Assembly: GCA_025963265.1 (NCBI GenBank)
Contig: JAOPUY010000131.1
Location: 1 to 7,046 of the forward strand
Length of the DNA stretch: 7,046 bases
Direction of reading: 5' to 3'
From: Frankiales bacterium
GTDB lineage: Bacteria > Actinomycetota > Actinomycetes > Mycobacteriales > Jatrophihabitantaceae
Under the pieces are notes generated by a model that was given only the letters and a program-made list of their open reading frames with translations, was not told the DNA's origin and searched no databases. Positions 1 to 7,046 of the stretch are shown in pieces (the stretch's first letter is position 1; the number at the start of each line of letters is the position of its first letter). The position numbers and the translations under genes were made by a program.

Positions 1-50
1 TCCGCCGGCCACTCGCCCACCGCCAGCTAGCCCCCGCACGGGATACCCCC

Positions 51-113
51 GCGTTGGGAGTCCGGAAGTGCCGCTGCAATCGACGGACAGCGACATTTCG
101 AGACTCCCAACGC
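51..113. repeat. 63-nt imperfect palindrome, possible hairpin terminator
   Basis: The outer arms GCGTTGGGAGTC (51-62) and GACTCCCAACGC (102-113) are perfect 12-bp inverted repeats. Pairing continues inward after two mismatches (63/101 and 64/100): bases 65-70 pair with 94-99 (one G-U if RNA), then a mismatch (71/93), then 72-76 pair with 88-92, leaving an 11-nt loop at 77-87. This gives about 23 pairs with three mismatches. It lies 28 nt beyond the stop codon of the exporter gene, which reads toward it, so a transcription-terminating role is plausible. No T-tract follows on either strand, so a canonical intrinsic terminator is not shown. A dispersed palindromic repeat is the main alternative. 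Confidence 0.6.
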
Positions 114-141
114 CGCCGGGGTGCGAGGGTGGGGACGCGGG

Positions 142-1575
142 TTAGACGGGGGTTGGCTCTAGCGGGGTTAGCTGTGCTGCGTCGGCGGGGACGGGGCGGG
201 GCTTGAGGCCGACGTAGGCGGCGACTCCGCCGATGAGCACCAGCCCGGCGGCCACCAGCAGCCCGGCGCGGTAGCCGGACAGGAACGCGTCGACCGAGTC
301 GGCGCCGCCCCGAGCGGCTGCGCTCTGGCGAGCAGAGAGAATCGCGCCGATCACCGTGATGCCGAGCAGCCCCGCCACCTCCCGCGAGGCGTTGAAGATC
401 CCCGACGCGACGCCGGCCTCCGAGGGCGGCATGGCCTCGAGCACGCTGGCGGTCAGCGGCACGGTCAGGCCGCCGCCGATGCCGATGATCGCGAAGCTCG
501 GCATCAGGTCGATGAACGCGGCGTGCTCGCCGAGCAGGCTCACCGAGGCGATGCCGGCGGCCATCAGGACCATCGCGAACGACACCACGCGGTAGGCCCC
601 CAGTCGATGGGTGATCCGCTCCGAGATCACCGCGCCGGCGGCCATCAGCAAAGCCATCGGGACGAACGCGGTGCCGGCCTTGGTCGCTGAGAACCCCAGC
701 ACGTTCTGCAGGTACAGGCTGGTGAAGAAGTAGATGCCGAACAGTCCGAATCCCCACATCACCAGCGCCAGCAAGCCGCCGGAGAAGACCCGGTCGCGGA
801 ACAGCGAGATGTTCACCATCGGCCCGACCGCGCCGAGTTCGAGGCGGACGAACAACCCGCCGAGCACCACGGCCGCGGCGAACAATCCGAGAATCAACGG
901 GGACGTCCAGCCCTTGTCGCCGCCCTCGATCAACGCGTAGGTCAAGGCGATCAGGGCGCCGGCGGAGGTGAGCACGCCGGGCAGATCGATCCGAGCCAGC
1001 GCGCTGGGCTCCCGGGACTCGCCGATGGCCCAAGCGCCGAGCGCCAGCGTGGCGACGCCGACCGGGACGTTGACGTAGAAGATCCAGTTCCAGGTGGCGT
1101 GCTGGCTGAGCAATCCGCCGAACAGCGGTCCGACGGCCAGCGCGAGGGCGCCGACCGCGCTCCAGGCGCCGACGGCGGCGGCTCGCTGCCGGGTGTCGGT
1201 GAAGGTCGCCGAGATGATCGCGAGGGTCGTCGGCGTGACGAGGGCGGCGCCGAGGCCTTGCACGGCGCGGCTGGCGATCAGCACTTCCACATTGCCGGAT
1301 AGGCCCGCGGCCAGCGAGGCGAGGGTGAAGACGGCGAGCCCGATCAGGAACAACCGCCGTCGGCCGAAGACGTCGGCCAGCCGCCCGCCGGCCAGCAGCA
1401 GGCTGGCGAACACCAGGATGTACGCGCTGACCACCCACTCCAGGCCCGAGACGCTCAGTCCCAGGTCGCGCTGGATCGCTGGCATCGCCACATTGACGAT
1501 GTTGTTGTCGAGGTAAGTCATGAAGGTCGCGAGGGCGACCGCGATCAGGGCCCAGCGGGGTCGGGTGCGAGTCAT
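142..1575 (-). CDS. MFS multidrug exporter, DHA2 (EmrB/QacA) type
   Basis: Predicted inner-membrane drug:proton antiporter of 477 residues, a usual length for the 14-helix DHA2 family, and hydrophobic along most of its length. Numbering from ATG 1575, the family motifs are LDNNIVNVAMP (22-32) in helix 1, the loop 2-3 motif A GGRLADVFGRRR (63-74), SRAVQGLGAALVTP (102-115), and the antiporter motif C VGPLFGGLL (148-156) followed by WNWIFYVNVPVG (162-173). The C-terminal tail is short and proline-rich. An AGGAG at 1586-1590 lies 10 nt from the ATG and 7 nt from an in-frame TTG at 1578, so either codon could start the protein; the TTG adds one residue. The gene is divergent from a TetR-class repressor, with operator-like repeats between them, so it is probably repressor-controlled and substrate-induced. 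The substrate cannot be read from the sequence. Confidence 0.93.
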   Translation of the reverse strand: MTRTRPRWALIAVALATFMTYLDNNIVNVAMPAIQRDLGLSVSGLEWVVSAYILVFASLLLAGGRLADVFGRRRLFLIGLAVFTLASLAAGLSGNVEVLIASRAVQGLGAALVTPTTLAIISATFTDTRQRAAAVGAWSAVGALALAVGPLFGGLLSQHATWNWIFYVNVPVGVATLALGAWAIGESREPSALARIDLPGVLTSAGALIALTYALIEGGDKGWTSPLILGLFAAAVVLGGLFVRLELGAVGPMVNISLFRDRVFSGGLLALVMWGFGLFGIYFFTSLYLQNVLGFSATKAGTAFVPMALLMAAGAVISERITHRLGAYRVVSFAMVLMAAGIASVSLLGEHAAFIDLMPSFAIIGIGGGLTVPLTASVLEAMPPSEAGVASGIFNASREVAGLLGITVIGAILSARQSAAARGGADSVDAFLSGYRAGLLVAAGLVLIGGVAAYVGLKPRPVPADAAQLTPLEPTPV

Positions 1576-1585
1576 CAAAGATCAT

Positions 1586-1590
1586 CTCCT
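1586..1590 (-). promoter_or_regulatory. Ribosome binding site of the exporter gene
   Basis: AGGAG on the minus strand, 7 nt from TTG 1578 and 10 nt from ATG 1575. It shares bases 1588-1590 with the outermost repressor-like element. A repressor bound there would sit on the DNA encoding the translation start, just downstream of the promoter. Confidence 0.6.
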
Positions 1591-1638
1591 ATACGTCGTA
1601 CATCTATGGTGTATAGGAAACCCTCTACGACGTATAGT
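1588..1638. promoter_or_regulatory. Three-element operator array between exporter and tetR
   Basis: Three related 16-bp elements are visible. Element 1, read on the minus strand (1603 to 1588), is ATGTACGACGTATAGG. Element 2 (1602-1617, plus) is ATCTATGGTGTATAGG. Element 3 (1623-1638, plus) is CTCTACGACGTATAGT. Elements 1 and 3 contain a perfect 12-bp inverted repeat, CTATACGTCGTA (1589-1600) and TACGACGTATAG (1626-1637). The core TACGWCGTA is itself a palindrome. Elements 2 and 3 are direct repeats offset by 21 bp, two helical turns. Element 2 also contains CTAT-N5-ATAG (1604-1616), the half-site layout typical of TetR-class operators. By position this is the probable binding region of the adjacent TetR protein, controlling both genes. 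Binding itself is inferred. Confidence 0.72.
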
Positions 1639-1644
1639 TGTCAA
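1610..1644 (-). promoter_or_regulatory. Candidate exporter promoter
   Basis: On the minus strand TATACA (1615 to 1610) is a possible -10, which would start transcription near 1603 and leave a short leader containing AGGAG. A perfect TTGACA stands upstream (1644 to 1639), but the spacer is 23 bp, longer than sigma-70-type promoters usually allow, and this hexamer abuts the tetR start codon. The -10 lies inside operator element 2. The pairing of these two boxes is uncertain. Confidence 0.3.
1633..1638 (+). promoter_or_regulatory. -10 box of the tetR promoter
   Basis: TATAGT matches five of six bases of the TATAAT consensus and ends 7 nt before the GTG start at 1646, so transcription should begin at or next to the start codon. 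No good -35 is seen (TGTATA at 1610-1615 has the right spacing). The box lies entirely within operator element 3, so bound repressor would block its own promoter. Confidence 0.55.
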
Positions 1645-1645
1645 G

Positions 1646-2365
1646 GTGACCCCCAGAACAGCAACCCAGAGTCCTCGCCGCACCGAGGCGGGCGCACCGG
1701 AATTGACCCGCGCCGCCGTGATCGAGCGAGCGCTGCAGCTCGCCGACGCGGAATCCCTGGCCGCGGTCTCGATCCGGCGCTTGGCCAGCGATTTCCACGT
1801 GACGCCGATGGCGCTGTACTGGCACGTCAAGAACAAGGACGAGCTGCTCGCCGCGATGGGCGATGACTTTTACGACCACATCGAGATCTCCGACTTGGCC
1901 GGCCGCGACTGGTTCGAGGTGCTGCGTCTGGTCGTGGAGCGGCTGGTCAGCTCGCTGCGCCGCCACCCCGCCTCAGCCGGTCTGGCGGTGGCCCGAATCC
2001 TGCACAGCGAGCGGGGACAAGTGCTGACCGAGCTCACCCTGAGCGTGCTGCGAGACGCCGGATTCTCGGTGGGGCGCAGCGCCGACGTCGCCCGCACGGC
2101 CCTGCACACGGCGGTGACCTTGGTGGCCGGGCTACCCGGCGCGGAGCTGGACGTGCCGGCCGACGAGCGCGACGCGGCCCTCGCGCGCAAGCGGGCAGAG
2201 ATCGCAGCGTTGCCGGCCGACCGCTTTCCCTGCCTGCGGGTGAGCGGGGACGCCCTCACCGGCTGCGAGGACGCCGAGGACTACTTTGAGGCGGGCACGG
2301 AGTTCTTCCTGGCCGGAGTCCAGGCGATGCAGCGCCGCCTGCCGTCCGGAGTCGACGCGCCGTAG
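1646..2365 (+). CDS. TetR-family transcriptional repressor with tetracycline-repressor-type C-terminal domain
   Basis: Predicted cytosolic, dimeric DNA-binding repressor of 239 residues. Numbering from GTG 1646, a TetR N-terminal domain starts at about residue 20 (LTRAAVIERALQLADAE). The helix-turn-helix covers about 41-61 (VSIRRLASDFHVTPMALYWHV), followed by the family's K-N-K-DELL stretch (62-68). The rest resembles the TetR_C ligand domain, including the late segment DRFPCLRVSGDAL and a terminal helix ending FFLAGVQAM. The reading frame is open upstream to 1520, but that would overlap the exporter and add a tail without TetR similarity. GTG 1646 fits the promoter and is preferred. There is no Shine-Dalgarno, and the -10 ends 7 nt upstream, which suggests a leaderless message. 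Divergent orientation and the shared operator array imply control of the exporter and of itself. The ligand is unknown. Confidence 0.9.
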   Translation: MTPRTATQSPRRTEAGAPELTRAAVIERALQLADAESLAAVSIRRLASDFHVTPMALYWHVKNKDELLAAMGDDFYDHIEISDLAGRDWFEVLRLVVERLVSSLRRHPASAGLAVARILHSERGQVLTELTLSVLRDAGFSVGRSADVARTALHTAVTLVAGLPGAELDVPADERDAALARKRAEIAALPADRFPCLRVSGDALTGCEDAEDYFEAGTEFFLAGVQAMQRRLPSGVDAP

Positions 2366-2412
2366 ACCCGACCGCACGCCGATCGTCCATCCCCTGATTA
2401 CGGAGCAAACCC

Positions 2413-2811
2413 GTGGACCTGCTTTCCCCGCCGACCATGCTGCCCGTCGACCCAGCCGCCGCTGAGCTCGCCGCCGGAGCCGACCCCGTGCAAGTCGCCA
2501 CCGCGCACCCCGCGTCCTCACTGGCCTGGGCCGTGCTCGCCGAGGAGGCGCTCGGCCGCGGTTTTGCCGTCGAGGGCTATGCCTACGCGCGCACCGGCTA
2601 CCACCGCGGCCTCGACGCGCTCCGCAAGTCGGGTTGGCGGGGCACCGGGCCGGTGCCGTGGTCGCACGAGCCGAATCAGGGCTTCTTGCGCGCGGTCTAC
2701 GCGCTCTCGACCGCGGCCGGGGCGATCTCGGAAACCGACGAGGTCGAACGCTGCTTGGCGCTGCTGGACGACTGCGACCCGGCCGCGGTGACGGCGCTAG
2801 CGCGGGCCTGA
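2413..2811 (+). CDS. DUF3151 family protein
   Basis: A 132-residue protein that I recognise as DUF3151, a family found in actinobacteria and often encoded near purA or fructose-bisphosphate aldolase. Its molecular function is not known to me. Recognisable segments are LPVDPAAAELAAG (about 11-23), AHPASSLAWAVLAEEAL (36-52), GYAYARTGYHRGLDALR (59-75), GWRGTGPVPWSHEPNQGFLRA (79-99) and a final helix around ETDEVERCLALLDDCDP. It is mostly helical, without signal peptide or membrane segments. The start is GTG 2413, supported by GGAG at 2402-2405 with 7-nt spacing. It lies 47 nt after tetR on the same strand, so it could be read from the tetR promoter or a weak promoter in the gap. Its last 15 bp overlap the convergent thpR gene. 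Confidence 0.9.
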   Translation: MDLLSPPTMLPVDPAAAELAAGADPVQVATAHPASSLAWAVLAEEALGRGFAVEGYAYARTGYHRGLDALRKSGWRGTGPVPWSHEPNQGFLRAVYALSTAAGAISETDEVERCLALLDDCDPAAVTALARA

Positions 2812-3375
2812 GGACCTCAGGTCGAACACCTCGAGCGTGTGATAGCGGGCCGCGCCGCGTGGTCCGGCGCCCAGCTCGGATTGGATGAGCTCGACCTCCG
2901 TCGCCGACCAGGACGGACCCGAGTAGGTGTCGAGCACCCGCAGCCAGCGGGTCGCGTCCATCGGCGCTGATGTGCGGGCCAGCGTGACATGCGGACGAAA
3001 AGCAGCCCCGTCGACCGTCACTCCGGCGCCGTTCGCGGCGTTGCGGACCCCAACGCTCAGCCGGGCCAGCTCGGTCGAGTCGCCGTTGACCCCGGTGTAG
3101 AGCACCTTCGCCCGGTCCGCGCTGGGAAACGCGCCGCCCGCGGCGAGTGCGAGCTCCAGCGGCGGCCGCCGGCCCACCGCCGCTCCCAGCCGCTCGAGCA
3201 GGTCGTCGTAGCTGCGGTCGCTCACGGCGGGCATGAAGGCGAGCGTGATGTGCCAGCGATCCGCCGCCGTCCACCGCAGCGCTGAGTCGACCGTGCGGCG
3301 GGGTTCGACGAACTCGGCGAGGTCCTCGGCGACCTCCTCCGGAAGCGTGATGGCGACGAACAGCCGCGCCGTCAT
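2797..3375 (-). CDS. thpR: RNA 2',3'-cyclic phosphodiesterase (2H phosphoesterase)
   Basis: A 192-residue cytosolic enzyme of the 2H phosphoesterase superfamily, historically called 2'-5' RNA ligase. Family members open 2',3'-cyclic phosphate RNA ends to 2'-phosphate ends. Both catalytic HxT motifs are intact: H42-I-T44 in WHITLAF and H129-V-T131 in FRPHVTLAR. The N-terminus MTARLFVAITLP and the late segments VLYTGV (91-96) and VELIQSELG are typical of ThpR. The length matches the family. The ATG at 3375 overlaps the stop codon of the prsW-like gene as ATGA, with AGGTGG 7 nt upstream, so translation is probably coupled to prsW. The physiological RNA substrate in bacteria is unclear. Activity on other cyclic phosphodiesters is possible but unsupported here. 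The frame stays open far upstream inside prsW, which is a high-GC artefact. Confidence 0.9.
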   Translation of the reverse strand: MTARLFVAITLPEEVAEDLAEFVEPRRTVDSALRWTAADRWHITLAFMPAVSDRSYDDLLERLGAAVGRRPPLELALAAGGAFPSADRAKVLYTGVNGDSTELARLSVGVRNAANGAGVTVDGAAFRPHVTLARTSAPMDATRWLRVLDTYSGPSWSATEVELIQSELGAGPRGAARYHTLEVFDLRSSGPR

Positions 3376-4538
3376 CGCGCGCCCACCTGCCGAGGCGCCA
3401 TCGGAGCCAGCGGCGGGGCAACCGCCGGCTGGCGGTAGAGCGGAGCCTGCGCCGCCGCGCGGTCGCGGGCCAACCGCTCGACCAACTCGGCGTGCAGGTA
3501 GTAGGCCCCCGCGGGCGCGACCCCGCGCTCGGACCGATCCCGCAGGAACGCCAGCTCGGTGGCCGTGGTCTGAAAGTCGGTGAGCAGCCGGGCCGCCCCC
3601 CGACCGGACCGCGCCGCGACCGCTTTGCGCCAGGCTCGGCGGGCGGCGATGCTGGCCAGCCAGCCGGCCTCCATCGGCGTCAGCCAGTGGTAGTAGACCA
3701 TCGCCGGAAGTTGCCGGGCGATGATGTCGCGCTCCCGCCGCCGCTGGCTGCGGGCCCAGAACACGGCGAACACGAAGATCGGCACCATCACCAAGAAGTA
3801 GACGAGCAGGTAGCCGGCGAGTCCGAACGTCACCGAGGCGTTCCACAGCGCGTGCAATCCGACGGCGAGGGCAAACCCGGCCAGCGGCGCGGCCCAAGTC
3901 ACCGTCCCCCGCGGCCGGCTCACCGCGATCCCGATGCCGATCCCGGTCATCGCCGTGAACAGCGGATGGGCGAACGGGGCCATCACCAACCGCAGCACGA
4001 TGGTGGCGGCGCCGACGTCGGTGCCCTCGCCGAAGCTCTGCGCGATGTAGCCGATGTCCTCGATGAACGCGAAGCCCACGGCGGTGAACCCGGCGTAGAC
4101 GATGCCGTCGACCACGCCGTCGAACTCGCGTCGGCGGGCGCCGGTGAGCATCAGCAGCAGGAACGCTCCCTTGGCCGCCTCCTCAATCAGTGGCGCCGCG
4201 ACGACCAGGACGACACCACGGCCGAGCACCTCGCTACTGGCCAGCTCGAGCACCAAGCTGACCACGACGGCGACGGTGGCGCCCCACAGGAAGGCCAGCA
4301 GCAACAGCCGGGACGGCTCGGGCTCCCAGCGATCCAGCCAGAAGAACCCGGCCAGCACCACCCCCATCGACACGGCGGTGCAGGGCACGGCCACCAACAA
4401 TCCGGTCGGGTTGTCCACGCCGATCAGCAGGGCGAAGGCCGCGGCTAGCACGCTGAGCCCGATCAGGACGCCGATAGGCGCGCCGGTCGCGGCCGCGCGG
4501 CGGCTCCGGCCCGGGCGGCGGCTCGACGGGGCGGTCAT
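3372..4538 (-). CDS. prsW: PrsW-family intramembrane metalloprotease
   Basis: A 388-residue polytopic membrane protein. PrsW proteins belong to the PrsW/CPBP (ABI) clan of intramembrane proteases. Bacillus PrsW cleaves the anti-sigma factor RsiW. All four signature motifs are present: the EExxK motif at E119-E120-AA-K123 (APLIEEAAKG), FAFIE at 156-160, AHPLFTAMTG with H191, and GLHALWNAS with H229 and N233. Several hydrophobic segments cover about residues 20-260, starting after a basic N-terminus. The remaining ~125 residues form a cytosolic-looking extension containing YYHWLTPMEAGWLA and RAWRKA and ending in a proline-rich tail. ATG 4538 has AAGG 7 nt upstream within the stop region of the preceding gene. 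It is the middle gene of a three-gene operon (9-nt gap upstream, ATGA overlap with thpR downstream). No anti-sigma factor lies in the window, so the target is unknown. Confidence 0.88.
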   Translation of the reverse strand: MTAPSSRRPGRSRRAAATGAPIGVLIGLSVLAAAFALLIGVDNPTGLLVAVPCTAVSMGVVLAGFFWLDRWEPEPSRLLLLAFLWGATVAVVVSLVLELASSEVLGRGVVLVVAAPLIEEAAKGAFLLLMLTGARRREFDGVVDGIVYAGFTAVGFAFIEDIGYIAQSFGEGTDVGAATIVLRLVMAPFAHPLFTAMTGIGIGIAVSRPRGTVTWAAPLAGFALAVGLHALWNASVTFGLAGYLLVYFLVMVPIFVFAVFWARSQRRRERDIIARQLPAMVYYHWLTPMEAGWLASIAARRAWRKAVAARSGRGAARLLTDFQTTATELAFLRDRSERGVAPAGAYYLHAELVERLARDRAAAQAPLYRQPAVAPPLAPMAPRQVGAR

Positions 4539-4547
4539 GCGGCCACC

Positions 4548-6638
<2,091 letters not shown>

Positions 6639-6639
6639 G

Positions 6640-7046
6640 ATGCGCGTACTGGTAATCGGGTCCGGCGCCCGCGAGCACGCGCTCTGCCTGGCGCTGGCCG
6701 CCGATCCGCAAGTCACCGCGCTGATCTGCGCCCCGGGCAACGCCGGAACGGCCGCGGTCGCCGAGCAACGCCCGGTCGAGGCGGCTAACCCGGCTGCGGT
6801 GGCCGAGCTCGCGCGCCTGGTCAACGCGGAGCTGGTCGTCATCGGTCCGGAGGTTCCGTTGGTCGCCGGCGTGGCCGACGCGGTCACGGCCGCCGGCATC
6901 GCCTGCTTTGGGCCGTCGGCCGCCGCGGCGCAGCTGGAGGGCAGTAAGGCCTTTGCCAAGGACGTCATGAACGCGGCTGGCGTGCCCACCGCTGGCGCGA
7001 TCCTGGCCGCGGACGCTGAGCAGGTCGGGGCTGCGCTCGATCACTT
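6640..7046 (+). CDS. purD: Phosphoribosylamine-glycine ligase, N-terminal part (cut by window end)
   Basis: GAR synthetase, which ligates 5-phosphoribosylamine to glycine with ATP in the second step of de novo purine synthesis. The first 135 codons are present, and the frame is open to the window edge. The opening [15 protein letters not shown] (1-15), the loop PGNAGT (32-37), the segment [18 protein letters not shown] (64-81) and [20 protein letters not shown] (91-110), where the ATP-grasp region begins, are diagnostic of PurD. A full protein is about 420 residues, so roughly two thirds lies outside. The ATG follows the purA stop by one base (TGAGATG) without a strong Shine-Dalgarno of its own, pointing to coupled translation with purA. 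Confidence 0.96.
   Translation, partial: MRVLVIGSGAREHALCLALAADPQVTALICAPGNAGTAAVAEQRPVEAANPAAVAELARLVNAELVVIGPEVPLVAGVADAVTAAGIACFGPSAAAAQLEGSKAFAKDVMNAAGVPTAGAILAADAEQVGAALDH

Noticed and set aside
51..113. Integron attC-like site suggested by GTTGGGA and TCCCAAC in the palindrome arms
   Set aside because: An attC site reads RYYYAAC at the left and GTTRRRY at the right. Here the order is reversed (GTT left, AAC right), and GTTGGGA lacks the final pyrimidine. No integrase or cassette ORF is present.
1520..1645. Upstream extension of the TetR protein to an ATG at 1520
   Set aside because: The extra 42 residues would overlap the exporter's start and pass through the operator array and promoter, and they have no TetR-family similarity. 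GTG 1646 fits the -10 box.
2132..3421. A 429-codon open frame on the minus strand spanning tetR, DUF3151 and thpR
   Set aside because: It crosses three genes with clear family identity, and its translation is Arg/Ala/Gly-rich without recognisable domains.
3375..3897. N-terminal extension of ThpR by 174 residues up to 3897
   Set aside because: The extension lies inside prsW in another frame and is Arg/Gly-rich noise. The conserved ThpR N-terminus MTARLFVAITLP begins at ATG 3375, with an AGGTGG upstream.

Overview
The window is a stretch of very GC-rich bacterial chromosome. The GC bias in third codon positions, a GTG start, probable leaderless expression, a DUF3151 gene near purA and the PrsW/DAGK-like neighbours all point to an actinobacterium. 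I cannot name the genus from the sequence.

Left part (1-2365): a 63-nt imperfect palindrome (51-113), then a divergent pair made of a DHA2-type MFS multidrug exporter (minus strand) and a TetR-class repressor (plus strand). About 70 bp separate the two genes. This intergenic region holds three related 16-bp elements, two of which form a perfect 12-bp inverted repeat. They overlap the likely tetR -10 box and the exporter's ribosome binding site, the layout expected of a drug-inducible, autoregulated efflux module. The tetR message looks leaderless.

Middle part (2413-5228): a DUF3151 gene on the plus strand converges on, and overlaps by 15 bp, a tight three-gene minus-strand operon. The operon order is a degenerate diacylglycerol-kinase-like protein, a PrsW-family membrane protease and ThpR (RNA 2',3'-cyclic phosphodiesterase). 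The gap between the first two is 9 nt and the second junction is an ATGA overlap, so translation is probably coupled. The first protein keeps the outline of a DAGK catalytic fold but has lost the recognisable nucleotide-binding motifs.

Right part (5352-7046): purA (adenylosuccinate synthase, complete) and purD (phosphoribosylamine-glycine ligase, cut by the window end) lie head to tail with a single base between them, and are divergent from the DAGK-like operon. purD works early in IMP synthesis and purA commits IMP to AMP.

Most of the window is ordinary core genome. The parts most worth a second look are the operator array with its leaderless repressor, the long palindrome at the left edge, and the DAGK-like/PrsW/ThpR operon. 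No rRNA, tRNA, CRISPR array, insertion sequence or transposase was seen, and no gene-free stretch exceeds about 140 bases.
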